DNA of 64,000 nt from Dokdonella_A ginsengisoli. GTDB taxonomy: Bacteria; Pseudomonadota; Gammaproteobacteria; Xanthomonadales; Rhodanobacteraceae. The stretch lies in NCBI RefSeq assembly GCF_042652785.1, contig NZ_JBHSHD010000008.1, positions 310,001 through 374,000 of the forward strand, written 5' to 3'. Shown piece by piece: positions 27,609 through 36,645 of this stretch. Below the pieces are notes generated by a model. It did no database searches and was not told where the DNA came from. It worked only from the letters and a program-made list of their open reading frames with translations. A program made the position numbers and the translations under genes. Numbering within the stretch: position 1 is the first letter of the stretch; each line of letters begins with the position of its first letter.

Positions 27609-29870
27609 ATGACCGCACCCGAGCTTCGATTCGGCCCGTTCCGCCTCGCTCCCGCCGCGCGCGAGCTGTGGCAGGGCGAGCGGCTGATCGCGCTGCCGCC
27701 GAAGTCGTTCGACTGCCTGGCCTACCTGATCGAGCACCGCGAGCGCGCGGTCGGACGCGACGAGCTGATCAGCGCGGTGTGGGGGCGCACCGACGTCAGC
27801 GACGACCTGCTCGCGCAGACCCTGCTGCGCGCGCGCCGCGCGGTCGGCGACACCGGCAACGAGCAGCGCGCGATCCGCACGGTGCCGCGCTTCGGCTACC
27901 GCTGGATCCTGCCGGTCGAGGAGTGCACGGCGCCCGCGGCGGCCGCATCAACGACACGTTCGCCACCGTCGCGTTCGCGCCTGCTGCGCATTGCCGCCGC
28001 ACTGGCCCTGCTGCTGGCGGCCGCCGCGCTCGGCGCCTGGCTGCTGCGCCGGCCTGCCGCTCCGGCGGCAGCCGCCGCCGACGGCGTGCTGGTGCTGCCG
28101 GTGCGCCACGCCGGCGACGCCGAGAGCGCCTGGCTGCGGCTCGGCGCGATGGACTACATCGCCACGCAGCTGCGCGAGCGTGCGCACCTGCAGGTGCTGC
28201 CGAGCGAGCAGACCCTGTTGCTGGTCGGCCGGGACACCGATCCGACCGACGCCGGCGCCCTGCACCGCCTCGAACTCGCCACCGGCGCCGGCTACGTGCT
28301 GGCGCCGTCAGCGACCTTCGAACACGGCGACTGGAACGTGCTGCTGGACGTCTACCATGACGACGGCGTGCGCAGCTTCGAGGCGCGCGCGGCCAATCCG
28401 CTGGAGGCGGCCTCGATCGCGCTCGACCGCTTCCTCGCCAGCCGCGGCCTGCCGGTGCGCAACGCGGCGGACGACGGCACCTCGCCGGCGGCGGTGCAGG
28501 TCAAGCGCATCGACGCGGCGATCCTGGCCGGCGATCTCGACGGCGCGCGGCGGCTGATCGAGGCGCTGCCGGAAACGCAGCGACACGCCCCGGAGGTCGC
28601 CGTGCGCATCGGCCAGCTCGCCTTCCGTGCCGGCCGGCTGGGCGAGGCGAGCGAGGCGTTCCGACCGCTGGCGGCCTCGACGGCGTCGTCGCCGGTGCGC
28701 GCGCAGGCGCTGATGGGCCTGGGCGCGGTGGCCGTGCGCGAAGGCGATTTCGACACCGCGCAGCGGCGCTACATGGACGCCATCGCGGTGCTGGCCGAAT
28801 CGGGCGAGGCGCCGCCCGATCTCGTCGGCAGCGCCTACAGCGGACGCGGCGTGGCCCATTCGGCGCGCAGCCGCTTCGACGAGGCGCTGGCGGATTTCGG
28901 CCGCGCGCGCGTGGAGCTGGAGCGCGCCGGCGACCGCACCGAAGCGGCTTCCGTCGACGTCAACCTCGGCCTGCTCGAAGCCGGCCGCGGCCATTACGGC
29001 GACGCGGTGCAGGCCTTCGACCGCGCGATCGCGGTGTTCACGCGCTTCGGCGTGCGCGACCACCTCGCCGCCGCGCTGCTCGGCAAGAGCAACGCGCAGC
29101 TGGCCCTGCTCGACAACGCCGAAGCGCTGGCCGCCAGCGCGCGCGCGCAGGAGCTGTCGGCGCAGCTGGAGAATCCGCTGCTCAAGCGCCGCATCGCTGC
29201 GGTGCGCGTGGCCGCCCTGCTCGCCAGCGGCGAGCTGGACGCGGCGCAGGCGGTGCTCGACGCGAGCGGGCGGGACGGCGCGAACGGCGCGGAGTTCGGC
29301 TTCCTGCGCGCGCACCTGCTGCTCGAACGCGGCGACGTCGCCGGCGCCGTGCAGCGCGCGACCGCGACGCTGGAAGCGCTGGCATCCGCATCGGCGGACG
29401 CGAATCTCGGCGACGCCGTGCAGCTGGCCGTGACGGCGACGCGGCGCGGCGGCGATCCGGCCCTGCTCGACCGCGCGCTGGCGCAGGCCGAGCGCGACGG
29501 TGACGGCGAGGCACGCCTGGACCTCGATCTGGCGCGGCGGCTCGGCCGCGCGCAGCAGCTGGCCCTGCGCGGCGATCCTGCCGCCACGCCGGCGCTGGCC
29601 GAAGCCTTCGCCGAAGCCGACCGCCGCGGCGTTCCCGAGGCCGTCGTCGCGGCCGGCATCGCCTACGCCGACCATCTCGTGCGGCAGCGGCAGCCGGAGC
29701 CGGCATCGACCGTGGTCGGCCGGCTGGCGCCGTACGCCGGACGCGACTATCGCGCCGCGCACGCGGTCGCCGTGCTGTACCGCGCGCTCGGCAACGCCGG
29801 CCTGGCGCGCGACGCCGACGCGCAGGCGCGCCGGCTCGCCGGCCAGCGCGACCCCGCCGCGCCGCTCTAG
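27609..29870 (+). CDS. CadC-like membrane-bound winged-helix regulator with periplasmic TPR domain
   Basis: 753 residues. An OmpR/CadC-type winged helix occupies residues 1-105 (LPPKSFDCLAYLIEHRE, VSDDLLAQTLLRARRAVGD, TVPRFGYRWILPV). One membrane helix follows at about 120-145, and a large periplasmic region contains TPR-like repeats from about residue 310 (ALMGLGAVAVREGDFDTAQRRY, AYSGRGVAHSARSRFDEAL). Such one-component regulators sense outside the membrane and bind DNA directly. The wHTH lacks a receiver domain. Possible targets are the two secreted-protein genes that follow on the same strand. Confidence 0.88.
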   Translation: MTAPELRFGPFRLAPAARELWQGERLIALPPKSFDCLAYLIEHRERAVGRDELISAVWGRTDVSDDLLAQTLLRARRAVGDTGNEQRAIRTVPRFGYRWILPVEECTAPAAAASTTRSPPSRSRLLRIAAALALLLAAAALGAWLLRRPAAPAAAAADGVLVLPVRHAGDAESAWLRLGAMDYIATQLRERAHLQVLPSEQTLLLVGRDTDPTDAGALHRLELATGAGYVLAPSATFEHGDWNVLLDVYHDDGVRSFEARAANPLEAASIALDRFLASRGLPVRNAADDGTSPAAVQVKRIDAAILAGDLDGARRLIEALPETQRHAPEVAVRIGQLAFRAGRLGEASEAFRPLAASTASSPVRAQALMGLGAVAVREGDFDTAQRRYMDAIAVLAESGEAPPDLVGSAYSGRGVAHSARSRFDEALADFGRARVELERAGDRTEAASVDVNLGLLEAGRGHYGDAVQAFDRAIAVFTRFGVRDHLAAALLGKSNAQLALLDNAEALAASARAQELSAQLENPLLKRRIAAVRVAALLASGELDAAQAVLDASGRDGANGAEFGFLRAHLLLERGDVAGAVQRATATLEALASASADANLGDAVQLAVTATRRGGDPALLDRALAQAERDGDGEARLDLDLARRLGRAQQLALRGDPAATPALAEAFAEADRRGVPEAVVAAGIAYADHLVRQRQPEPASTVVGRLAPYAGRDYRAAHAVAVLYRALGNAGLARDADAQARRLAGQRDPAAPL

Positions 29871-29996
29871 GCGCGTGACGCAAGTGGCTGAAAGCCGGGG
29901 CTTTCAGCGCGCTGTCAGGCAACGCTCAGCGCGCTTTCAAGACGACGCCAGGCGGCGCTCATGCGGCGCCGGCCGAACGCGCCGAGAGTCGGTGCC

Positions 29997-30836
29997 ATGT
30001 TCCGGCGCCTCGCCATCGTCCTGTCCCTGCTCGCTCCGTTGCCGGCGCCGGCGGCCTTCGTCGCGCTCGGCCTGCCCGGCAGCCAGCTGACGGCGATCGC
30101 CGACGACGGCCGCAGCGCCGCCGGCAGCATGGCCGGCACCCGCGGCGGCGGCTTCCGCTGGCGGCAGGACGGCGGCGCGCGACTGCTGCCGGACGCCGTC
30201 TCGGTGCACGGCGTCTCGCCGTCCGGCCGCTACGTCGCCGGCTCGTCGCTGGACCGCAACGCCGGCGAGGTCGCCACCTGGTGGGACGCCGACGACGTCG
30301 CCCACGCGATCGAGGGCGCGGCGCCCAGCGTCGGCCGCACGATCAGCGACGCCGGCGAACTGCGCGGCGTCGCCGGCGCCGACGGTGGCCCGCGCACCGC
30401 GTTCCGCTGGAGCGCCGCCGACGGCGTGCAACGGCTCGGCGCCGCGGCGCTCGACGAACCCGTCGCGCACTGCGCGCGCCACGCCGCACCCGACGCGGCG
30501 GAGCCGCCGGCCGAATACCTCGCTGCCAGCCGCGACGGCGCCCTGCGCGTCGGCCACGCCGGCAGCGGCGGCGAGCGCCGCGCGATCGTCTGGACCGCGC
30601 AGGCCGGCGTGCAGCGGCTCGACGCCTTCCTCGCCACGCACGGCGTCGAGGTGCCGCGCGGCTGGACCCTGCTCGCCGCGACGGCGGTCGATCCGGACGC
30701 GCGGCACATCGGCGGCTACGGCCTGCACCGCCAGCGCTTCGATTCGTTCGTGGCCGAACTGCCGCCGGACGTGCGCATCCTCTGCGATCCATCCGCCCCC
30801 TCGGGCACCCCACCCAGCCAGGAGATCACGCCATGA
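29997..30836 (+). CDS. Secreted HAF-repeat-like protein
   Basis: 279 residues with a signal peptide (1-19, PLPAPAAF). It is built of short repeats with GG/G-x-x-x-G-W features (GGGFRWRQDGGARLLPD, ATWWDADDVAHAIEG, AFRWSAADGVQRLG, AIVWTAQAGVQRLD). These resemble the HAF extracellular repeat, in which each blade reports an xAFxW-type strand. Probably a small propeller exported from the cytoplasm. The stop overlaps the next start as ATGA. Confidence 0.7.
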   Translation: MFRRLAIVLSLLAPLPAPAAFVALGLPGSQLTAIADDGRSAAGSMAGTRGGGFRWRQDGGARLLPDAVSVHGVSPSGRYVAGSSLDRNAGEVATWWDADDVAHAIEGAAPSVGRTISDAGELRGVAGADGGPRTAFRWSAADGVQRLGAAALDEPVAHCARHAAPDAAEPPAEYLAASRDGALRVGHAGSGGERRAIVWTAQAGVQRLDAFLATHGVEVPRGWTLLAATAVDPDARHIGGYGLHRQRFDSFVAELPPDVRILCDPSAPSGTPPSQEITP

Positions 30837-32323
30837 AGTCGTCCCCGTTGCGTCACGCCGGCCCCGCCGCCGCCGTGTTCGGCGCTCTCGTCGCACTCGG
30901 CCCCGCCTGCGGCCGTGCGCAGTGGTCCGCCGACCCCAGCGACAACCTGATCGTCGCCGACGAATACTCCGACCAGACCCAGCCGAAGATCGTCGCCGCG
31001 CCGGACGGCGGCTATTACGTCAGCTGGTTCGACGACATCGCGCACGGCTTCAGCGTGCATCTGCAGAAGCTCGACGCGCAGGGCAACGAGCAGTGGCCGC
31101 ACGACGGCGTCCTCGTCGCCACGCGCCAGTACCAGTTCACCTACGACTACGGCCTGGTCGTCGACGCCGACGGCAACGCCTACGTCGGCTTCAACTGCTG
31201 CGAGAACAATTCCGACGCCGAGCACATCGTGGTCAGCAAGGTCACCCCCGACGGCACGCTGGACTGGGGCGCCGACGGCATCACCGTATCGGCGCCGGCC
31301 GAAAAGCCCTACGCCGCCCAGCTGGCGGCGACCAGCGACGGCTCCGTCGCGGTCGCCTGGAGCGTCGATCCGAATTTCCTGCGCGTGCAGAAGCTCGCCG
31401 CCGACGGATCCGTGCAATGGGCGCAGGGCGGCGTGGCGGTGAATCCGCCGAACGGCCTCGCCCTGCTGGCCGACATCCAGCCGTCCGACGAAGGCAACGT
31501 GATCGTGTCGTGGTCGAACCAGGCCGGCCCCGCACGCACGCTGCGCGCGCAGAAGCTGGCCGCCGGCGACGGCGCCGAACTGTGGGGCAGCGGCGGCGTA
31601 CGCGTGTTCGGCCAGGGCGGCCTGCAGCTGGGCTACTTCCCCGGGTTCATCGACGCCGGCGACGGCGGCGCCGTGTTCTACGACTACGACGTCGTCGGCG
31701 TGCGCTTCTTCGCGCGCGTGCAGCGGCTGGACGCAAGCGGCGCGCCGATGCTCGACCCGAACGGCGTGCTGGCCACGACCGACACCGTCAACGACCACGT
31801 CGGCACCGCCGCCGCATTCGACCGCAGCACCGGCGACATCTACGCGATCTGGGTCGACACCGCCCAGCGCGAGGACATGCAGATCTACGACGGCGTCTAC
31901 GCCCAGCGCATCGACGCGAGCGGCCAGCGCCAGTGGGGCGACAGCGGCAAGGAGCTGGTGCCGATGACCATCGCCACCGACGGCACGCACGCGATCTCGC
32001 AGCTGACCGCGCTGCCGGCGCCGGGCGGCTTCCTCGGCGGCTGGACCACCGGCGCGATCCCGGCCGCCGACCAGCCGGTCACCGTGGCGCGCATCGACGC
32101 CGACGGCGGCTACGCCTGGGACGCGCAGAGCGTGGCGATCAAGACGCTGCGCTACACCGGCCGCACCGTCGGCACGATCGGCGCCGGCGGCGGCGCGGTG
32201 TACGCCTGGCAGGACGGCGCTGACGGCGCGACGACGATCCGTGCGCAGAACCTCGAACTCGACGGCACGCTCGGCAATCCGGACACCGACCGCATCTTCG
32301 CCGACGGCTTCGACGGCGGCTGA
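30833..32323 (+). CDS. Secreted repeat (propeller-like) protein with C-terminal IFADGFD motif
   Basis: 496 residues with a signal peptide (1-30). Repeated strand patterns such as LQKLDAQGNEQWPHDG, VQKLAADGSVQWAQGG, AQKLAAGDGAELWGSGG and AQRIDASGQRQWGDSG appear every 50-60 residues, suggesting a beta-propeller of about seven blades. The chain ends DRIFADGFDGG, a tail close to that of the Ig-like protein at 41209-42951. Translation is coupled to the upstream HAF-like gene (4-nt overlap), and a strong terminator follows at 32368. Function unknown. Confidence 0.75.
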   Translation: MKSSPLRHAGPAAAVFGALVALGPACGRAQWSADPSDNLIVADEYSDQTQPKIVAAPDGGYYVSWFDDIAHGFSVHLQKLDAQGNEQWPHDGVLVATRQYQFTYDYGLVVDADGNAYVGFNCCENNSDAEHIVVSKVTPDGTLDWGADGITVSAPAEKPYAAQLAATSDGSVAVAWSVDPNFLRVQKLAADGSVQWAQGGVAVNPPNGLALLADIQPSDEGNVIVSWSNQAGPARTLRAQKLAAGDGAELWGSGGVRVFGQGGLQLGYFPGFIDAGDGGAVFYDYDVVGVRFFARVQRLDASGAPMLDPNGVLATTDTVNDHVGTAAAFDRSTGDIYAIWVDTAQREDMQIYDGVYAQRIDASGQRQWGDSGKELVPMTIATDGTHAISQLTALPAPGGFLGGWTTGAIPAADQPVTVARIDADGGYAWDAQSVAIKTLRYTGRTVGTIGAGGGAVYAWQDGADGATTIRAQNLELDGTLGNPDTDRIFADGFDGG

Positions 32324-32367
32324 CGGCCGCCCCGCTTGCGCCGCCGCCTCCCCGCGGCGGCGACCCC

Positions 32368-32397
32368 GACGCGCGGCCTCGCCGCGCGTCTTTTTTT
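32368..32397 (+). terminator. Intrinsic terminator
   Basis: A 10-bp perfect stem GACGCGCGGC / GCCGCGCGTC with a CTC loop is followed by seven T. It ends the 29997-32323 transcription unit ahead of the cytochrome bd genes. Confidence 0.93.
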
Positions 32398-32455
32398 GCA
32401 TTGCGACACCGCGTCACACGACAACCGGTCCGCTTCGGGGTACCTTTGTGACATT

Positions 32456-32674
32456 GTGAGCACCTCGTCGCGCTCCTCCGATCCCTCCTGGTTCCGCGGC
32501 CGCGGCGGACGGCGCTTCGGTCTGGAGTTCGCCGCGATCATCGTGCTCAAGCTGCTCGCGCTGACCCTGCTCTGGTTCTTCTGCATCCGGCCGGTGCCGC
32601 GCGCGGACACCGCGCCGGCGGCGGTCGAGGACCACCTGCTCACCGCTCCCGCCGAGGCCACGCATGATCGATGA
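32456..32674 (+). CDS. cydP: Small membrane protein CydP of cytochrome bd oxidase locus
   Basis: 72 residues with a basic N-terminus (RGRGGRRF), one membrane helix (about 22-44, LEFAAIIVLKLLALTLLWFFCI) and a short outside tail. This matches the small subunit-like CydP proteins encoded before cydA in Xanthomonas-type genomes. The start is GTG 32456. The stop overlaps the cydA start by 11 nt, so the genes are co-translated. The role is inferred from position and size; whether it is a structural subunit is unproven. Confidence 0.75.
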   Translation: MSTSSRSSDPSWFRGRGGRRFGLEFAAIIVLKLLALTLLWFFCIRPVPRADTAPAAVEDHLLTAPAEATHDR

Positions 32675-34220
32675 GTCCGTCGTCGCGCTGTCGCGCCTGC
32701 AGTTCGCGCTGACCGCCCTGTACCACTTCCTGTTCGTGCCGCTGACCATGGGCCTGGCCTGGATGCTGGCGATCATGGAAGCGGTCTACGTGATGACCGG
32801 GCGCGAGATCTGGAAGCGCATGACGCAGTTCTGGGGCGTGCTGTTCGGCATCAACTTCGCCATGGGCGTCGCCACCGGCGTGACCATGGAATTCCAGTTC
32901 GGCACCAACTGGGCGTACTACTCGCACTACGTCGGCGACATCTTCGGCACGCCGCTGGCGATCGAGGGCCTGATGGCGTTCTTCCTCGAGGCGACCTTCA
33001 TCGGCCTGTTCTTCTTCGGCTGGGACCGCCTCTCGCGCGTCAAGCACCTGGTGGTGACCTTCGTGCTCGCGCTGGCGACGAACTTTTCGGCGCTGTGGAT
33101 CCTGATCGCCAACGCGTGGATGCAGAACCCGGTCGGCAGCCAGTTCAACCTCGACACGATGCGCATGGAGATCACCTCCTTCAGCGAGGTCGTCTTCAAT
33201 CCGGTGGCGCAGTCCAAGTTCGTGCACACGGTCAGCGCCGGCTACGTGATCGGCGCGATGTTCGTGCTGTCGATCAGCGCCTGGTACCTGCTGAGGGGCC
33301 GCAACGTCGAGTTCGCCAAGCGCTCGATGACGGTCGCCGCGAGCTTCGGCCTGGCCGCCTCGCTCAGCGTGGTCGTGCTCGGTGACGAATCCGGCTACAC
33401 CGTGTCGGAAAACCAGAAAATGAAGCTCGCCGCGATCGAGGCGATGTGGAAGACCGAGCCGGCGCCGGCCTCGTTCACCGCGTTCGGATTTCCCGACGTG
33501 GCCGAGCGGAAGACGCACCTCGCGATCCACGTCCCGTGGGTGATGGGCATCATCGGCACGCGCTCGCTCGACACCGTGATGCCGGGCATCGACCAGCTCG
33601 TCCTCGACGCCGAGCGACGCATCGGCAACGGCATCAAGGCCTATCGCGCGATGCTGGCGCTGCGCGCGAACCGCGACGACGCGCAGGCGCGCGCCGAGTT
33701 CGAGGCGCACAAGGGCGACCTCGGCTACGCGCTGCTGCTGAAGAAATTCCTCGACGACCCGGTGCAGGCGACCGCCGCCGACATCCAGAAGGCGGCCGAC
33801 AGCACGATCCCGAACGTACCGGTGCTGTTCTGGTCGTTCCGCATCATGGTCGCCTGCGGATTCTGGTTCATCGCCCTGTTCGCGTACTCGTTCTGGCTGT
33901 CGGCGCGGCGCGAACTCGACCGCCACCGCTGGTACCTCAAGGCCGCATTGTGGAGCCTGCCGCTGCCGTGGCTGGCCGCCGAGCTCGGCTGGATCGTCGC
34001 CGAATACGGCCGCCAGCCGTGGGCGATCGAAGGCGTGCTGCCGACCGCGCTGGGCGTGTCGTCGGTGTCGGTGGCGCAGGTCGCCACCAGCCTGGTCGGC
34101 TTCGTCGCGTTCTACACCGCGCTGGCGGTGCTCGACGCGATGCTGATGCTGAAGTACGCGCGCAAGGGACCGGACGGACTGGGCATGTGGCCGCCGGCTT
34201 CCGCGGCGGCGTACCACTGA
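32664..34220 (+). CDS. cydA: Cytochrome bd ubiquinol oxidase subunit I
   Basis: 518 residues, a polytopic subunit carrying hemes b558, b595 and d. It oxidises quinol and reduces O2 to water with high affinity. Seen: the N-terminal SRLQFALTALYHFLFVPLT with the heme b595 ligand His, GVATGVTMEFQFGTNW, the Q-loop segment with ENQKMKLAAIEAMW, and the GRQPWAIEGVLPT block near the C-terminus. The Q-loop is of moderate length, of the short (Bacillus-like or CIO-like) rather than the E. coli long type, judged by total length. Confidence 0.97.
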   Translation: MIDESVVALSRLQFALTALYHFLFVPLTMGLAWMLAIMEAVYVMTGREIWKRMTQFWGVLFGINFAMGVATGVTMEFQFGTNWAYYSHYVGDIFGTPLAIEGLMAFFLEATFIGLFFFGWDRLSRVKHLVVTFVLALATNFSALWILIANAWMQNPVGSQFNLDTMRMEITSFSEVVFNPVAQSKFVHTVSAGYVIGAMFVLSISAWYLLRGRNVEFAKRSMTVAASFGLAASLSVVVLGDESGYTVSENQKMKLAAIEAMWKTEPAPASFTAFGFPDVAERKTHLAIHVPWVMGIIGTRSLDTVMPGIDQLVLDAERRIGNGIKAYRAMLALRANRDDAQARAEFEAHKGDLGYALLLKKFLDDPVQATAADIQKAADSTIPNVPVLFWSFRIMVACGFWFIALFAYSFWLSARRELDRHRWYLKAALWSLPLPWLAAELGWIVAEYGRQPWAIEGVLPTALGVSSVSVAQVATSLVGFVAFYTALAVLDAMLMLKYARKGPDGLGMWPPASAAAYH

Positions 34221-34234
34221 GCGGAGGTGAGGCC

Positions 34235-35365
34235 GTGTTCGAATACGAAACCCTGCGCCTGATCTGGTGGCTGCTGCTCGGCATCCTGCTGATCGGCTTC
34301 GCGATCATGGACGGCTTCGATCTCGGCGTCGCCGCGCTGCTGCGCGTCCTCGCGCGCGAGGACGACGAGCGCCGCGCCCTGCTCGAAACGATCGAGCCGA
34401 CCTGGGAAGGCAACCAGGTCTGGCTGATCCTCGGCGCCGGCGCCGTGTTCGCGGCCTGGCCGCTGCTGTACGCGGCCGCGTTCTCGGGCTTCTATTTCGC
34501 CATGCTGGTGGTGCTGCTGGCCTTCATCGTGCGGCCGGTCGGCTTCAACTTCCGCAACAAGATCGGCGATCCGCGCTGGCGCGAAAGCTGGGACTGGATC
34601 CTGACCGTCGCCGGGCTGGTTCCGCCGCTGATCTTCGGGGTCGCCTTCGGCAACCTGTTCCTCGGCGTGCCGTTCCGCTACGACCAGACGCTGCGCATGA
34701 GCTACGAAGGCGGCCTGCTCGGCCTGCTGCGTCCGTTCCCGCTGCTGGTCGGCCTGGTCTGCGTGGCGATGCTGCTGATGCACGGCGCGACGTGGGCGGC
34801 GGTGAAGGCGGACGAGTCGATCGCGCGCCGCGCCGAGCGCGTGCTGCGCTGGATCGCCCCGGCGTTCGTGCTGCTGTACGCGGCGGCGGGCGTCTGGCTC
34901 GTGTTCGGCGTGCCCGGCTACACGCTCGGTCCGGACGCCGTGGTCAACGGCCCCTCCAACCCGCTCGCCAAGGACGCCGGCCTGACCTCGAGCTGGTTCG
35001 ACGGGCCGCTGGCGGCGCCGGCGTGGGGCGCCGCCGCGCTGGCGATCCTCGCCGCGCTCGCCGTGCCGCTGCTGGCGACGCGACGCGCCCACGCGACGGC
35101 CTTCGTCGCCAGTTCGCTCGCGCTCGCCGGCACGATCCTTTCGGCCGGCTGCGCGTTGTTTCCGTTCCTGCTGCCGTCGAGCCTGGATCCGCGCAGCAGC
35201 CTGACCGTGTACGACGCCTCCAGCAGCAGGACCACGCTCGGCCTGATGCTGCTGGCGACCGCGATCTTCCTGCCGCTGATCCTCGCCTACACGGCCTGGG
35301 TCTATCGCGTGCTGCGCGGGCGCGTGACGCTGGAGCACATCCGGCAGTCGCATGGGATGTATTGA
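34235..35365 (+). CDS. cydB: Cytochrome bd ubiquinol oxidase subunit II
   Basis: 376-residue integral membrane partner of CydA. Family signatures: DGFDLGVAALLR, EPTWEGNQVWLILGAGAVFAAWP and the FSGFYFAM segment. The start is GTG 34235, with GGAGG at 34223-34227; an alternative in the upstream extension would remove the usual short N-terminus. It begins 14 nt after cydA. Confidence 0.97.
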   Translation: MFEYETLRLIWWLLLGILLIGFAIMDGFDLGVAALLRVLAREDDERRALLETIEPTWEGNQVWLILGAGAVFAAWPLLYAAAFSGFYFAMLVVLLAFIVRPVGFNFRNKIGDPRWRESWDWILTVAGLVPPLIFGVAFGNLFLGVPFRYDQTLRMSYEGGLLGLLRPFPLLVGLVCVAMLLMHGATWAAVKADESIARRAERVLRWIAPAFVLLYAAAGVWLVFGVPGYTLGPDAVVNGPSNPLAKDAGLTSSWFDGPLAAPAWGAAALAILAALAVPLLATRRAHATAFVASSLALAGTILSAGCALFPFLLPSSLDPRSSLTVYDASSSRTTLGLMLLATAIFLPLILAYTAWVYRVLRGRVTLEHIRQSHGMY

Positions 35366-35379
35366 AGAAGCCGGGAGTG

Positions 35380-35469
35380 GGGAATCGGGAATGGAGAATC
35401 GAAAAAGCATTCCGAATTGATGCGGAGTGCTTTCTTTCCGATTCCCGATTCTCCATGCCCGATTCCCGC
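35380..35469. repeat. Inverted repeat between cydB and cydX
   Basis: The left arm GGAATCGGGAATGGAGAATC (from 35381) and the right arm GATTCCCGATTCTCCATGCC (from 35440) are near-complementary. Inside them is a second hairpin, AAAGCATTCCG / CGGAGTGCTTT, at about 35404-35432. It resembles the GGGAATGGGGAATCGGGAAT repeats common in Xanthomonadaceae. It lies inside the cyd operon and could attenuate or process the message before cydX. Confidence 0.75.
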
Positions 35470-35488
35470 AAACCGGAGGTTTGCACAC

Positions 35489-35605
35489 ATGTGGTACTTC
35501 AGCTGGATCCTCGGCCTCGGCCTCGCGCTGTCGTTCGCGATCCTCAACGCGATGTGGTTCGAGCTGCACGCCGATGACGAGGCGCGCGAGAAGGAGCAGC
35601 AATAG
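35489..35605 (+). CDS. cydX: Cytochrome bd small subunit CydX
   Basis: 38-residue one-helix protein MWYFSWILGLGLALSFAILN..., the typical CydX sequence, whose helix packs against CydA and stabilises the heme d site. GGAGG lies at 35475-35479, about 9 nt before ATG 35489. Unusually it is separated from cydB by about 120 bp that hold an inverted repeat, rather than following directly. Confidence 0.93.
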   Translation: MWYFSWILGLGLALSFAILNAMWFELHADDEAREKEQQ

Positions 35606-35691
35606 CGTCCGGCGCGCCGCCGCGTGCGGGCCTCGTGACGGCGCGCGGATCGTGCGCTAGCGTATCGGCGCCTTCCTGCCGGAGCGGTCGC

Positions 35692-36537
35692 GTGCCGCAC
35701 TGCCTTGCTGCCCGCGTGGTCGTCGCCTTCCTGACGCTGTGCCTGCTTCCGGCCGCGCTCGCCGCCGCCCCGCGCGCGGACGCGCGTCATGCCCCGGCAG
35801 CGTCCCGATCCGCGCGCCGCGCGCCGCCGCCCGATCCGCGGGTCGAGCGCTGGCTCGACGTCGCCGGCTTCGGCGAAGTGGCGCTGTACCGTCCGTCCGG
35901 CACCGCGCGCGGGCTGGCGCTGTTCGCCTCCGGTGACGGCGGCTGGAGCCGCGGCGTCACCGACATGGCGCACGAGGCCGCCGCGCTCGGCTACTGGGTC
36001 GCCGGCTTCTCCACGCCGCAGTTCCTGAAGGGCCTGGACGGCGACGCCGCGGCCTGCAGCGACGCCGACGGCCTGCTCGCCCGGCTGGCCGACCAGCTCG
36101 TGCGCCGCCTGAACCTGCCGCTCGACACGCGGCCGGTCCTGCTCGGCTATTCCTCCGGCGCGACCCTGGTCTACGCCGCGCTCGCCGCCGATGCGGGCGC
36201 GCGCTTCGGCGGCGGCGTCAGCATCGGCTTCTGCCCCGACCTGCTGATCCGCAAGTCGTTCTGCCCCGGCCGCGGCGGCCTCACCGCGCACTGGCAGAAG
36301 CAGCCGCCGAGCTGGGTGTTCGACAAGCACGCGGTGGACGCGCGCTGGCGCATCGTGCAGGGCGAGAGCGACCAGGTCTGCGATCCGAAGTTCGCACCGG
36401 AATTCGCCGCCGACCAATCCGACACCGCAGCGGTGATGCTGCCCAAGGTCGGCCACGGCTTCGGCGTGCCGGCGCGCTGGATGCCGCAGTACCGGCAAAG
36501 CGTGCAGGAACTGCTCGACGCCGCCGCGCGACGCTGA
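35692..36537 (+). CDS. VirJ-like lysyl-phosphatidylglycerol hydrolase (single-domain)
   Basis: 281 residues with a signal peptide (1-25, PAALAAAPRA). The single alpha/beta-hydrolase domain matches the C-terminal domain of AcvB/VirJ: FASGDGGWSRGVTDMA, VAGFSTPQFLKG and the nucleophile motif GYSSGA with Ser154. In Agrobacterium, AcvB hydrolyses lysyl-phosphatidylglycerol in the periplasm. The gene directly precedes mprF (108-bp gap), which makes and flips that lipid, so the pair can add and remove Lys-PG. The start GTG 35692 is taken because GGAG at 35681 and the signal peptide fit it; an in-frame GTG at 35635 is an alternative. Confidence 0.8.
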   Translation: MPHCLAARVVVAFLTLCLLPAALAAAPRADARHAPAASRSARRAPPPDPRVERWLDVAGFGEVALYRPSGTARGLALFASGDGGWSRGVTDMAHEAAALGYWVAGFSTPQFLKGLDGDAAACSDADGLLARLADQLVRRLNLPLDTRPVLLGYSSGATLVYAALAADAGARFGGGVSIGFCPDLLIRKSFCPGRGGLTAHWQKQPPSWVFDKHAVDARWRIVQGESDQVCDPKFAPEFAADQSDTAAVMLPKVGHGFGVPARWMPQYRQSVQELLDAAARR

Positions 36538-36645
36538 CGGACGGCGCCGTCGGGTGCGCCGCCTCGCAGGGCGACCGGCACCCGGCGGAACACCGTTTTC
36601 CGAAGCCGCTACACTTCGCCGCCTGTCACGGAAGATCGCCCGCGA

